From contig JAUSOY010000078.1 of the NCBI GenBank assembly GCA_030656615.1, forward strand, positions 62,001 through 126,000: DNA of 64,000 bases. The letters are read 5' to 3'. The DNA comes from Bacteroidales bacterium. GTDB taxonomy: Bacteria; Bacteroidota; Bacteroidia; Bacteroidales; TTA-H9. Position 1 is the first letter of the stretch; every line of letters begins with the position of its first letter. The notes below the pieces were generated by a model. That model did no database searches, was not told the DNA's origin, and saw only the letters and a list, made by a program, of their open reading frames with translations. Positions 1 through 9,251 of this stretch are shown one piece after another. Both the position numbers and the translations under genes were made by a program.

Positions 1-2
1 CC

Positions 3-206
3 CGTCTCATTTACCTTAGAAGGAATGTAAAAGGAATTAAATTATTCTTGGCAATTCTTTACCAATTACTGATTGCTATTCCTAAAAATGCCAGTATGTT
101 TATTATCAAGGGCCGTTTTGATCTCGCCAGTGCTTATCATAAAGCCGTTATTTGGATATTAAAGAATTTTTATCAAAGTGAACTGTTTGAAAACCCTAAA
201 CTATAA
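3..206 (+). CDS. C-terminal end of a family 2 glycosyltransferase (partial, runs off the left edge)
   Basis: An open frame enters from the left edge and stops with TAA at 204-206, giving 67 visible residues. The last part resembles the C-terminus of the glycosyltransferase at 991-1929: both share a run of the form YxRRNxxGxxxxxAxLYQLxxAIPKN and end in ENPxL. This makes it the tail of a paralogous GT2 (rhamnosyltransferase-like) enzyme, with the membrane-associating end that follows the catalytic domain. Its catalytic part lies outside the window. The next gene starts only 8 bases after its stop, so it is probably the upstream member of the same polysaccharide operon. Confidence 0.7.
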   Translation, partial: RLIYLRRNVKGIKLFLAILYQLLIAIPKNASMFIIKGRFDLASAYHKAVIWILKNFYQSELFENPKL

Positions 207-214
207 TCTACGCT

Positions 215-985
215 ATGAATTTTATCAATTATTCGCATTACACCCAGCCCGAGGACTTGAAAAGGCTAGGATTTGTTATGGAATCGATTAAAGAAACCGG
301 TATAATGAATGCAAAAGTTTTGGATATTGGCTGTGGTAATGGAAATATTTCATACCAACTTGCAAAAAGTGGCTATACTGTTACCGGTATCGATATTAGT
401 TCTGAAGCCATTGAATATGCCAATAAACATTTTACTCATCCCAATGCCACATTTACAGTACACTCTGTTTATGATATTAAAACACCCAATGCCTTCGATG
501 TAATCATTTGTAGCGAAGTGCTTGAGCATTTGCCTGTTCCGGGTAATATGCTTGCAACGATGAAAAAACTTCTCACTCCTCAGGGTATTTGTATTATTAC
601 AGTACCTAATGGAAAAGGCCCTCGTGAAGTTTTAGTTACAAAACCAGTACAAAAGATTAAGAATTCCAAGGGTATATCATTTAAAATCATGATGGGAATA
701 AAAAAACTTCTTGGTTATAAACAAACAACGATTCAATCCTCAGCCATATATCTTGATCATATCCAATTTTTCTCCCTATCTGATTTAAAAAAATTGTATT
801 CGGAAAATGGATTTGAAATGGTAAAGATTCAAGGGGGTAATTTCCTTGAAAAAGCGTTCCCTGTATCAATTGTTGCCCGATTTATTAGGCCTCTTCAAAA
901 ATTAGACTGCTGGCTTGCTGATAAAATTCCAATCAACTGGGTAAGTGGATTTTTTACCGTTGTAAAACCTATCAATAAATCTTAA
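215..985 (+). CDS. class I SAM-dependent methyltransferase
   Basis: This 256-residue protein is a Rossmann-fold methyltransferase. Motif I (VLDIGCGNGN, residues 35-44), the acidic end of strand beta-2 (GIDIS, about 58-62) and the post-II motif (DVIICSEVLEH, about 95-105) are all visible, so SAM binding should be intact. UbiG/Methyltransf_11-type proteins look like this, but the substrate cannot be read from sequence. It lies between two glycosyltransferase genes with gaps of 8 and 5 bases, so a role in methylating a surface glycan or a glycan precursor is the likely inference. No signal peptide; cytoplasmic. Confidence 0.85.
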   Translation: MNFINYSHYTQPEDLKRLGFVMESIKETGIMNAKVLDIGCGNGNISYQLAKSGYTVTGIDISSEAIEYANKHFTHPNATFTVHSVYDIKTPNAFDVIICSEVLEHLPVPGNMLATMKKLLTPQGICIITVPNGKGPREVLVTKPVQKIKNSKGISFKIMMGIKKLLGYKQTTIQSSAIYLDHIQFFSLSDLKKLYSENGFEMVKIQGGNFLEKAFPVSIVARFIRPLQKLDCWLADKIPINWVSGFFTVVKPINKS

Positions 986-990
986 AATAA

Positions 991-1929
991 ATGCCTGAAG
1001 AATCCTTAAAACTTCATTCATACCCCTTAGTTAGCATCATTACGGTTAATTACAACCATACCGATACGACCATTGAGCTAATAGAGTCATTAAATCATGC
1101 TACTTATCCAAACGTAGAAGTAATTGTGGTTGATAATAACTCAGTTACACGCGATCAATTCAAAATTCTTGAAAAACATCCCAGCATTCGATTGGTTGAA
1201 AGTCCTGTAAACTATGGTTTCGCTGCAGGAAGTAATTATGGAATCATGCTCGCCCGTGGGAAATACATTTTTTTACTAAACAATGATTGTATTGTAACTC
1301 CCGGATTTCTTGAACCCTTGGTAGAATTTATGGAAGAACATCCTGAATCTGGTGCTGTTAGTCCAAAAATTAAATATTGTGACCACCCAGATATCATACA
1401 GTTTGCTGGTTTTACAGCCATTCATCCGATAACATCAAGAAATTATTGTATAGGGCATCAGGAAAAGGATCTCGGTCAATATGACCAGATTCGGGAAACA
1501 GCTTTTACCCATGGCGCTGCCATGATGGTCCCGATGAATGTAATTTTAAAAGCCGGGATGATGTCTTATGCGTATTTTCTTTATTACGAAGAAGCCGACT
1601 GGTGTGAAAGAATAAGACGGGCAGGCTATAAAATGCATGTAATTCCTCAATCCTGCATTTATCATAAAGAATCAATGTCTACCGGAAAATATAGCACTTT
1701 AAAGCTGTATTATCTGAGTAGAAACAGAATAATGTACATCCGGCGCAATTTTGTGGGAATGAACTTTATTGTTGCAATGTTGTATCAATTATTTGTAGCG
1801 ATTCCTAAGAATACGTTTATACACATTATTAGTGGAAAACCTAAATCAGTGATAACCTATTTCAAGGGAATCGGTTGGCATCTGCTTAATATCTCTAATA
1901 CTGAAATTCACGAGAACCCAAGCTTGTAA
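991..1929 (+). CDS. family 2 glycosyltransferase, rhamnosyltransferase-like
   Basis: This 312-residue GT-A fold enzyme opens with the typical GT2 strand (VSIITVNYN, about 14-22). It has the nucleotide/metal-binding stretch LLNNDCIV near residue 95, then the acceptor-side motif YYEEADWCERIRRAGYK near 190. The C-terminal 60 residues are hydrophobic and basic and probably sit on the membrane. It should transfer a sugar from a nucleotide sugar to a growing lipid-linked glycan on the cytoplasmic face. The C-terminus closely resembles the gene fragment at the left edge, so the two probably arose by duplication. Sugar specificity is unknown. Confidence 0.85.
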   Translation: MPEESLKLHSYPLVSIITVNYNHTDTTIELIESLNHATYPNVEVIVVDNNSVTRDQFKILEKHPSIRLVESPVNYGFAAGSNYGIMLARGKYIFLLNNDCIVTPGFLEPLVEFMEEHPESGAVSPKIKYCDHPDIIQFAGFTAIHPITSRNYCIGHQEKDLGQYDQIRETAFTHGAAMMVPMNVILKAGMMSYAYFLYYEEADWCERIRRAGYKMHVIPQSCIYHKESMSTGKYSTLKLYYLSRNRIMYIRRNFVGMNFIVAMLYQLFVAIPKNTFIHIISGKPKSVITYFKGIGWHLLNISNTEIHENPSL

Positions 1930-1943
1930 TAAAATTTGCTAAT

Positions 1944-3137
1944 ATGAATATATTCTTACTTCTACTCGACGCCATTCAAATTGTTATACTCATATATTTG
2001 GGTATATGCCTTTTATATCTGTTTGTTTTTGCCGTTGCCGGCCTTTTTAAAAATAAAATCAAACCACCTGCGGATACTAAAATCAGGAGGATTGCAGTAC
2101 TTATTCCAGGCTATAAGGAAGATAATGTCATTATTCATGTTGCTGAACACGCTACTAAACAGAATTACCCGAATGAGCGCTTCGATGTGGTAATTATTGC
2201 TGATTCATATCAGAAAGAAACACTGGACGAATTACGTAAACTACCAGTAATACTGATAGAAGTAAGTTTTGAGATCAGTACAAAGGCTAAAGCATTAAAT
2301 AAAGCTTTTGAACAATTATCAAATGATTATGATATTGCAATCATTCTGGATGCAGATAATCTGATGGAAAAAGATTTTCTCCATCAGATGAACAGTGCAT
2401 TTTCTCATAATATAAAAGCGGTTCAGGGCCACCGCATGGCTAAAAATATGAATACGCCCTTCGCGATATTGGATTCTGTAAGTGAGGAAATTAATAATCA
2501 TATTTTCAGAAAAGGACATATCAATCTTGGCCTTTCATCGGCAATTATTGGCTCCGGTGTTGGATTTGATTATACATTCTTTAAAAATTTAATTTCTGAT
2601 ATCGGTGCCGTTGGTGGGTTCGACAAAGAAATAGAACTAAAAATGCTCCGCGATGGATACTTTATCGACTATCTTCATAATGCATATGTTTTGGATGAAA
2701 AAGTTCAGAAATCAGAAGTTTTTTCCAACCAGCGGCGCAGATGGTTATCTGCACAATTTGTATATCTGAGAAAGTTCTTTATAACATCACTAATTCATCT
2801 CATTACCAAAGGAAATATTGAGTTCTTTAATAAGGCTTTCCAGTTTGCGCAACTTCCACGCATACTGATTCTTGGTCTTGTTTACATTCTTTCTCCTTTA
2901 TTCATTTGGTATAATTTTGTTCAAAACCAAAACTTTACCCTTTGGGCCTGGATTCTGGTTTTCACGATTACGACCCTGACTTTTGTTTTTTCCGTTCCCC
3001 GGAAGTTTTACAATCTTAAAACGCTTAAGGCACTACTTTTCCTGCCAAGAGGAATTATTCTTATGGCTCTAAGTCTCATGAAGATAAAAGGTGCCAATAA
3101 AAAATTCATCCATACGTCTCACGGACCTACCTCCTAA
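1944..3137 (+). CDS. membrane-bound processive-type family 2 glycosyltransferase
   Basis: A 397-residue integral membrane glycosyltransferase. One membrane segment lies near residues 8-34. The GT2 domain follows, with DAD at 136-138, and a QRRRW motif at 263-267 (the Q-x-x-R-W signature of processive beta-glycan synthases and chitin/hyaluronan synthase relatives). Two or three more membrane segments lie near 300-370. The arrangement suggests the glycan chain is made at the cytoplasmic face and may be held or moved by the membrane segments. It follows the previous gene by 14 bases in the same operon. Donor sugar and product are not identifiable. Confidence 0.82.
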   Translation: MNIFLLLLDAIQIVILIYLGICLLYLFVFAVAGLFKNKIKPPADTKIRRIAVLIPGYKEDNVIIHVAEHATKQNYPNERFDVVIIADSYQKETLDELRKLPVILIEVSFEISTKAKALNKAFEQLSNDYDIAIILDADNLMEKDFLHQMNSAFSHNIKAVQGHRMAKNMNTPFAILDSVSEEINNHIFRKGHINLGLSSAIIGSGVGFDYTFFKNLISDIGAVGGFDKEIELKMLRDGYFIDYLHNAYVLDEKVQKSEVFSNQRRRWLSAQFVYLRKFFITSLIHLITKGNIEFFNKAFQFAQLPRILILGLVYILSPLFIWYNFVQNQNFTLWAWILVFTITTLTFVFSVPRKFYNLKTLKALLFLPRGIILMALSLMKIKGANKKFIHTSHGPTS

Positions 3138-3154
3138 CATAATATGAACATCCT

Positions 3155-5002
3155 ATGAAGAATTTTTTTGGTCAGTTTACTACTTCTAATCCGATAGAAG
3201 AACAACTAATAGATATACAATCCCTCAAAGTTGTTAATGGTATATTTGCTGCAAATTATGAGGTATTACATACTTCGGAAGACGAACATCAACTTTTTTT
3301 TCTCGGGAGAATTTACAATCTGGATGAACTTTCCAAGAAATATGGTCTACCTGAGGCAAGCCAAGTAGAAACAATTCTGAATCTATATATTAAAAAGGGT
3401 AATGCATGCTTCGAATACCTCGAAGGCGAATTCTGTATTATTATTTATAATGAAAATGAGGTACTAATTGCCCGCGACCGTCATGGTGCCGGCCCGCAGA
3501 TTTATTATACTTCATCAGGCTATGCATCTCACCTCATCGGTTTAAAAAATTTCAAGAATTTTAGTCCTCAACCGGATGAAAGTGCATTAGCTACTTTTCT
3601 TTCTCTTGGGTATGTTCCGGCTCCTCAAACCTCGCTTAGAGGCGTTAGTAAAATTCCCGCCGGACATATTTTACATGTTGAAAATGGAAATAGCCGATTA
3701 CATCCGCTCTATAATTGGGAAAAGTTTATCGCACCTTCCGGCACGTCAAAACTATCGTTTGATGATGCAGTCCATGAATTTGATAATCTCTTGAAATCAG
3801 CCATTAAACAGCGCACTGAAGGCAAAAACCACGTGGGTATCCTTCTGAGTGGTGGATACGACTCAGGAGGTAATATTGCCGCATTACGCGATATGTACCA
3901 AGGTGATATTCATGCTATTTCTATCGGTTTTAAAAATAATCCCTGGACGGAAGTACCATTAGCAAAAATAATGGCCGATGTGTTCGGTGCAAAGTTTACA
4001 GATTATGAAATCGATGGCAGCGAAATCATGGAGTTTCCTTCTGTGATGGATCAATTAGGCGATCCATTTCAGGAAGGCGGCCTTATGGTCAATTTTATGG
4101 CCATGAAAATGGCTGCAGAAATAGCTCCGGAAATAATTTTGGGCGGTGATGGAAACGATCAAATGTTTGGAACATCGGGTAAAGAACTGGCAATGAACCA
4201 TAAAATCCGCTCCATGCATATGAACTGGGGACAGAGACTTTTTAGTAAAGCCGGTGAAAATGCAATTTTTGATAATACGGATATGCTGTTTCGTTTACGT
4301 TTTCATAACGAAAAAATCCTCAATATCCTTGAAAGCGATTGTTTCGGATTTCGTAACTATCAGATTAAGAAATTATTAAAATCGGGAGCTCAATTACCCA
4401 CGGCTGATTATACCCGTAAAATTCCCCGTAAAGTAGATTCTTTCGACCAGTTTTATCTGGTAAGAAATTATTTTATCGATATTGATCAGGTGATTAATGA
4501 GGTTATCCTATTCAAAGCCTCACGTATGGCCGAACAATTTGGCAATAATATAACATTCCCGTATACCGATGGAAAAATTTATAATTTCCTTCAAACTTTG
4601 CCTCGTCAGTTCAAATGTAAGGGAAGCCCAGAGGAAATCAATAAAGGTCAGGGTATTGCTAAACATTTACATAAAGCCTGCTTCAAACCGCGATTACCAA
4701 AAGAAATTACGGAACGTAAAAAGCAGGGCGGGTTTGCTCCTCTGCCCCTATTCTTTGAAGACAAAGAACAATTCCGCATTGTATCGGAACTAATTCTAAA
4801 ATCAGGTGCTGCAGAACATTTATTCAATAAAGAGTACATAAATCAATTCCTAACATCATACGCTTCACACGAGAATGCAAATGCATGGTTTTGGCATAAA
4901 CAACTGAATGCCTTTAAACTGTTTAACTTAATGATTGTTTGTGTATGGTGGGAGCGCATGTTTAATAATAAGCAGGATACAAATCTGAATGCTTATTTAT
5001 AG
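3155..5002 (+). CDS. asparagine synthase-like protein without the amidotransferase cysteine
   Basis: The 615-residue protein has the two-domain layout of class B asparagine synthetase. An N-terminal Ntn-type glutaminase-like domain covers about 1-200 (EGEFCIIIYN and ARDRHG are recognisable). A C-terminal ATP pyrophosphatase domain begins at about 225 with the PP-loop ILLSGGYDSGG and continues with GGDGNDQMFG. Genuine glutamine-dependent enzymes begin Met-Cys, with that Cys as nucleophile. Here the N-terminus reads MKNFFGQ, and I see no alternative Met-Cys start nearby. It may therefore use free ammonia, or another amine, to amidate or adenylate a substrate. Such genes are common in polysaccharide loci, where they are thought to amidate uronic acids or modify sugars; here this is inference. 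Confidence 0.75.
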   Translation: MKNFFGQFTTSNPIEEQLIDIQSLKVVNGIFAANYEVLHTSEDEHQLFFLGRIYNLDELSKKYGLPEASQVETILNLYIKKGNACFEYLEGEFCIIIYNENEVLIARDRHGAGPQIYYTSSGYASHLIGLKNFKNFSPQPDESALATFLSLGYVPAPQTSLRGVSKIPAGHILHVENGNSRLHPLYNWEKFIAPSGTSKLSFDDAVHEFDNLLKSAIKQRTEGKNHVGILLSGGYDSGGNIAALRDMYQGDIHAISIGFKNNPWTEVPLAKIMADVFGAKFTDYEIDGSEIMEFPSVMDQLGDPFQEGGLMVNFMAMKMAAEIAPEIILGGDGNDQMFGTSGKELAMNHKIRSMHMNWGQRLFSKAGENAIFDNTDMLFRLRFHNEKILNILESDCFGFRNYQIKKLLKSGAQLPTADYTRKIPRKVDSFDQFYLVRNYFIDIDQVINEVILFKASRMAEQFGNNITFPYTDGKIYNFLQTLPRQFKCKGSPEEINKGQGIAKHLHKACFKPRLPKEITERKKQGGFAPLPLFFEDKEQFRIVSELILKSGAAEHLFNKEYINQFLTSYASHENANAWFWHKQLNAFKLFNLMIVCVWWERMFNNKQDTNLNAYL

Positions 5003-5048
5003 TGGAGTTATAATATAAAACGGTAATTATTCAAAGAAACGGACTAAT

Positions 5049-6203
5049 ATGAAAATAGGAATAGAAGGACAACGATTATTCAGAAAGAAGAAACATGGGA
5101 TGGATATGGTGGCTCTTGAGCTTATCCGTAATCTGCAAGAAATAGATACCGAAAATGAATACTTCATTTATATTGCACCCGATGAAGATGACACTTGCCT
5201 TCAGGAAACATCCAATTTCCATATTCGCAAACTGGATGGAGGCTTTTACCCTTTTTGGGAACAAATAGCCCTGCCCAAAGCTGCTAAAGCAGATGGATGC
5301 CAGATACTTCATTGCACCAGTAATACTTCACCCGTAAGAACCGCCATTCCTCTGGTGACTACCTTACACGACATCATTTATATGGAAAAATCGGTTCTCC
5401 AGATACTACGGGGAAGCGGAACCGCTTATCAGAATTTTGGAAATGTTTACCGTCGTTTAGTTGTACCAAGAGTTGTGAAGAGTTCATCCATTGTTATTAC
5501 GGTTTCTCATTTTGAAAAAAACCGAATTGCTGATGTTTTTCACCTGAATGACAATAAACTACGAGCTGTTTATAATGGTGTGAGTACACACTTTAAACGA
5601 ATAACCGACACGGAAGAATTGGCCAGAACTGCTGAAAAATATCACCTCCCTCCTCGTTTTCTTTTTCATTTGGGAAATACAGACCCCAAGAAAAATACCC
5701 AGGGCGTGCTTAATGCATACGCATCCTATCTAAAACAGAATCAGGATGATATTCCACTGGTAATGCTTGATTTTGATGAAGATGAATTATCATCCATGAT
5801 TTTAAAAACTGGTTCACCCGATCTTCGGAAAAATATCAAGCTAACCGGTTATGTTATTAATACAGATTTACCAGCAATTTACAGTCTGTGTGAAGCATTT
5901 TTATATCCCTCCTTGCGCGAAAGTTTTGGTATCCCCATCCTTGAAGCCATGGCATGCGGAGCGCCAGTACTGACAGGCAACACGAGTAGTATGCCAGAAA
6001 TTGCAGGCGATGCAGCACTTATTATTGATCCATACGACCACATTGGTATGGCATCATCCATTCAAACCATAATACAAGATACAGATTTGAGGCAAAATCT
6101 CACCGAAAAAGGATACACTCAGGCTGCCAAATTTTCGTGGAGGGCCATGTCAGAAAATGTCTTAAATATTTATCGTGAACTCGCTGTAACTCATAAATTA
6201 TAA
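5049..6203 (+). CDS. GT4 family glycosyltransferase
   Basis: A 384-residue GT-B fold retaining glycosyltransferase. The C-terminal donor-binding domain shows the classic EX7E motif in ESFGIPILEAMACGAPVL (about 295-315), after a FHLGNTDPKKN phosphate-binding strand near 210. The N-terminal half has the acceptor domain start (MKIGIEGQRLFRKKKHGM) and ITVSHFEKN near 150. It should transfer one sugar in the cytoplasm to the lipid-linked glycan assembled by the operon. There are 46 bases after the previous stop and 5 bases before the next start. The donor is not predictable. Confidence 0.87.
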   Translation: MKIGIEGQRLFRKKKHGMDMVALELIRNLQEIDTENEYFIYIAPDEDDTCLQETSNFHIRKLDGGFYPFWEQIALPKAAKADGCQILHCTSNTSPVRTAIPLVTTLHDIIYMEKSVLQILRGSGTAYQNFGNVYRRLVVPRVVKSSSIVITVSHFEKNRIADVFHLNDNKLRAVYNGVSTHFKRITDTEELARTAEKYHLPPRFLFHLGNTDPKKNTQGVLNAYASYLKQNQDDIPLVMLDFDEDELSSMILKTGSPDLRKNIKLTGYVINTDLPAIYSLCEAFLYPSLRESFGIPILEAMACGAPVLTGNTSSMPEIAGDAALIIDPYDHIGMASSIQTIIQDTDLRQNLTEKGYTQAAKFSWRAMSENVLNIYRELAVTHKL

Positions 6204-6208
6204 ACATT

Positions 6209-7423
6209 ATGATTAGAGGCAAAGATATTATCGTTGTTGGAATACAACCCTGGGATATTTCGATTGGGAGTAATTGTAAAAATATTGCAGAAGAATATGC
6301 CCGCCATAACCGCGTGCTTTATGTAAATTCACCCCTTGACAGATTTACTCGTTTTGTCGATCGGAAAAACGAAAAAATTAAGAAAAGAATACGGATATCC
6401 AAGGGCAAAGAAAAGGGTCTGATTCAAATCTCTGATAATTTGTGGAACCTTTATCCATCATCTATCATAGAATCAATAAACTGGATAAAAAGTGCTCGCA
6501 TATTTGATTGGTTAAATATCCATAATACCCGGCTATTTGCAGAAGATATTCGCAAAGCTGCTGATGAACTTGGTTTCAAAGATGTAATTCTTTTTAATGA
6601 TAGTTCCATGTTTCTTGGACGGTATTTAAAGAAATTACTTCAGCCCACCATCTCCATATATTATATGCGCGATTACCTGATTAAAAATCCATATTGGCGC
6701 AGACATGGTGTTAGAATTGAGCCATTTACGTTAATAAATGCTGATCTGGTTGTTAATAACTCAACCTTATATGCTGAATATGGGAGCCAGCACAACATCC
6801 ACTCATATATGGTGGGTCAGGGGTGTGATACCAGTCTTTTTAATGATGATAAGAATACAATACGCGTTCCGGATGACTTATTGAAAATTCCAAAACCCAT
6901 TCTTGGATATGTAGGATTTTTGTCAGGGCGGCGTCTTGACATTAAACTGCTGGAGTATATTGCCGATAATAAACCGGAATGGAATATCGTTTTAGTTGGA
7001 CCCGAAGATGATGCATTTAAAGTGTCGCGCCTCCATGACCTAAAAAATGTGTTCTTTCTTGGCAGCCGCGATTCTTCTGAGCTTCCCTCCTACATCAAAG
7101 GTTTTGATATCGCCATGAATCCACAATTAATCAATGATGCTACTATTGGCAATTACCCGCGAAAAATAGACGAATATCTGGCATTAGGAAAACCTACGCT
7201 CGGATCGGCCACCAAAGCAATGGAATATTTTAAGGATTATACCTATCTTGGTGTAAGCCATCAGGATTATGTCGATCTCGCGGAATTGGCGCTAAAAGAA
7301 GATAGTGAAGAACTCCGACAAAAGCGTCGGGCATTCGGTACAAGCCATTCCTGGGAAAACAACGTCGCCGAAATCAATAAATACATTGAATTAGTTTGTA
7401 TAGAAAAAGGAATTAAATTATAA
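6209..7423 (+). CDS. GT-B glycosyltransferase (TuaH-like, family 1/4 fold)
   Basis: The 404-residue protein looks like a GT-B glycosyltransferase. A Rossmann-type N-terminus ([11 protein letters not shown]) is followed by a donor domain with [14 protein letters not shown] near 230 and a C-terminal sugar-nucleotide pocket ([17 protein letters not shown], about 310-330). The strict EX7E motif of GT4 is not obvious, so membership in a sub-branch such as TuaH-like proteins is a guess. It starts 5 bases after the previous gene and stops 5 bases before the acyltransferase, so co-translation is likely. Confidence 0.72.
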   Translation: MIRGKDIIVVGIQPWDISIGSNCKNIAEEYARHNRVLYVNSPLDRFTRFVDRKNEKIKKRIRISKGKEKGLIQISDNLWNLYPSSIIESINWIKSARIFDWLNIHNTRLFAEDIRKAADELGFKDVILFNDSSMFLGRYLKKLLQPTISIYYMRDYLIKNPYWRRHGVRIEPFTLINADLVVNNSTLYAEYGSQHNIHSYMVGQGCDTSLFNDDKNTIRVPDDLLKIPKPILGYVGFLSGRRLDIKLLEYIADNKPEWNIVLVGPEDDAFKVSRLHDLKNVFFLGSRDSSELPSYIKGFDIAMNPQLINDATIGNYPRKIDEYLALGKPTLGSATKAMEYFKDYTYLGVSHQDYVDLAELALKEDSEELRQKRRAFGTSHSWENNVAEINKYIELVCIEKGIKL

Positions 7424-7428
7424 ATCCA

Positions 7429-8046
7429 ATGAGCTATATCAACAAAATAAAATCGAATCCAAAACTGAAGAAATTTGTTCTCTGGACAATTTCACCTGAT
7501 GGGAGGCCGCGGCCACGATTATGGGTTCGACTTTTTCTGAATCCTTTCATTCACAAAAAAGGTAAGAACTCACTGATTCGGAGTATGACTCGTATGGATG
7601 TTTTTCCATGGAAACGCTTTGAACTGGGTGAAAACTCTACCATAGAAACCTTTTGTGTTGTAAACAACGGCGCAGGTGATGTTATCATTGGTAAAAACGC
7701 CCGTCTGGGAATTGGGAGTGTATTACTAGGACCTGTAAAAATGGGTGATGGAAGTGGCTGTGGGCAACATGTATTTATTGGTGGTTTCAACCATGGTTAT
7801 GCGGATGGTACTAAAAATTCTAAACATCAGGCACTTGAAATTCGTCCGACAATTATTGAAGAAGAGGCGCATATTGGAGCCAACTCTGTCATTTTGCCTG
7901 GTATTATTATAGGCAAACGTTCACAAATAGGGGCCGGAAGTGTTGTCACCAGAGACATTCCACCGTATTCAATCGCTGTTGGAAATCCGGCAAGAGTCAT
8001 TAAACGTTTCAATCTGGAAACAGGTATCTGGGAAAAAATTACTTAA
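7429..8046 (+). CDS. left-handed beta-helix (hexapeptide) acyltransferase
   Basis: A 205-residue protein with the hexapeptide repeats of the LbetaH acyltransferases (WbbJ / maltose O-acetyltransferase group). Visible turns include [22 protein letters not shown] around 85-107 and [20 protein letters not shown] around 140-160, ending in the usual [24 protein letters not shown] block. The histidine in GGFNHGYA, near residue 125, fits the catalytic position. It likely O-acetylates a sugar of the glycan made by this operon, using acetyl-CoA. Cytoplasmic trimer by family. The first 55 residues are basic and not part of the repeats. Confidence 0.85.
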   Translation: MSYINKIKSNPKLKKFVLWTISPDGRPRPRLWVRLFLNPFIHKKGKNSLIRSMTRMDVFPWKRFELGENSTIETFCVVNNGAGDVIIGKNARLGIGSVLLGPVKMGDGSGCGQHVFIGGFNHGYADGTKNSKHQALEIRPTIIEEEAHIGANSVILPGIIIGKRSQIGAGSVVTRDIPPYSIAVGNPARVIKRFNLETGIWEKIT

Positions 8047-8057
8047 AACCCTTTCTT

Positions 8058-9251
8058 ATGCTAATTATCAAAATATTATTCTGGGTCTTTTTGTTCATTA
8101 TATTTTACGCGTATCTGGGCTATGGTATCCTATTATTCATTCTGGTTCGAGTAAAACGATTATTTGGAAAGAAAAAAACCATATTCAAAAAAGACTATGA
8201 GCCTGAAGTTACATTATTTGTAGCTGCTTATAATGAAAAAGACTTTGTAGATGCCAAGGTTAAAAACTCCTTATCACTTGAATATCCTTCTGAAAAAGTA
8301 AAACAGGTTTGGGTGACTGATGGATCGGACGATGGAACTCCTGATGCCTTAAAAAAATACGCCGGTCAGGGCGTTGAAGTCTATCACGAAGATGCCCGTG
8401 GAGGTAAAATTGGTGCCATGAATCGTGGATTCAAATTTGTAAAATCGCCCATTGTAATATTCTCCGATGCCAATACTATGCTCGGAAACGAAAGCATTCG
8501 CAGAATTGTTAATATGTTTGCTAATCCTTCAGTAGGATGTGTTTCGGGCGAAAAGCGGATTTATCAACAAGAAACTCAAAGTGCTGCTGAAACAGAAGGA
8601 ATTTATTGGAAATACGAATCAACCCTTAAAAAATGGGATGCTGAATTGTATTCGGTTGTAGGAGCCGCAGGTGAATTATTTGCTGTCAGGCGCGAGCTTT
8701 TTGAAGATGTGGAGCCTGATACGCTGCTCGACGATTTTATCATCTCGCTCCGTATTGCCATGAAAGGTTATACGATTCAATACGACCCCGAAGCATATGC
8801 TATTGAAGCACCCTCAGCCAATGTAAAAGAAGAGCTTAAACGCAAAATACGAATTTCAGCAGGAGGTATTCAATCCGTGATTCGTTTAAAACAACTCCTT
8901 AATCCATTTCGATATGGACTCCTCTCCTTTCAGTACATTTCGCACAGGGTTCTTCGATGGACATTAGCCCCTCTGGGTTTATTATTGATTTTGCTTTTAA
9001 ATATTGCTATTATGGGTAGTGAAGGTTACAATTCAAAAAGCATTTACACATGGCTGATGCTGGGTCAGCTTGTTTTCTATGTAGCAGCACTTACTGGATG
9101 GTGGCTTGAACATCACAAAATCCGTCTTAAACTTTTATTTATTCCATATTACTTCTTTATTATGAATCTGGCTGTTTTCCTTGGACTAAAAAGGTACCTT
9201 AAACGTACACAGAGTGTTAATTGGGAAAGAGCCAAACGAGCGAATACATGA
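8058..9251 (+). CDS. membrane-bound family 2 glycosyltransferase
   Basis: A 397-residue GT2 protein with an N-terminal membrane segment (about 3-30), a catalytic domain beginning with VTLFVAAYNEKDFV, then TDGSDDGTPDAL, SDANTML at the metal site and the LLDDFIIS acidic acceptor motif near 225. It ends with two to four hydrophobic segments (about 300-385). This resembles the cellulose-synthase/poly-GlcNAc-synthase type of beta-glycosyltransferase found in exopolysaccharide operons. Its TGA overlaps the ATG of the next gene in an ATGA junction, pointing to translational coupling. Product unknown. Confidence 0.82.
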   Translation: MLIIKILFWVFLFIIFYAYLGYGILLFILVRVKRLFGKKKTIFKKDYEPEVTLFVAAYNEKDFVDAKVKNSLSLEYPSEKVKQVWVTDGSDDGTPDALKKYAGQGVEVYHEDARGGKIGAMNRGFKFVKSPIVIFSDANTMLGNESIRRIVNMFANPSVGCVSGEKRIYQQETQSAAETEGIYWKYESTLKKWDAELYSVVGAAGELFAVRRELFEDVEPDTLLDDFIISLRIAMKGYTIQYDPEAYAIEAPSANVKEELKRKIRISAGGIQSVIRLKQLLNPFRYGLLSFQYISHRVLRWTLAPLGLLLILLLNIAIMGSEGYNSKSIYTWLMLGQLVFYVAALTGWWLEHHKIRLKLLFIPYYFFIMNLAVFLGLKRYLKRTQSVNWERAKRANT

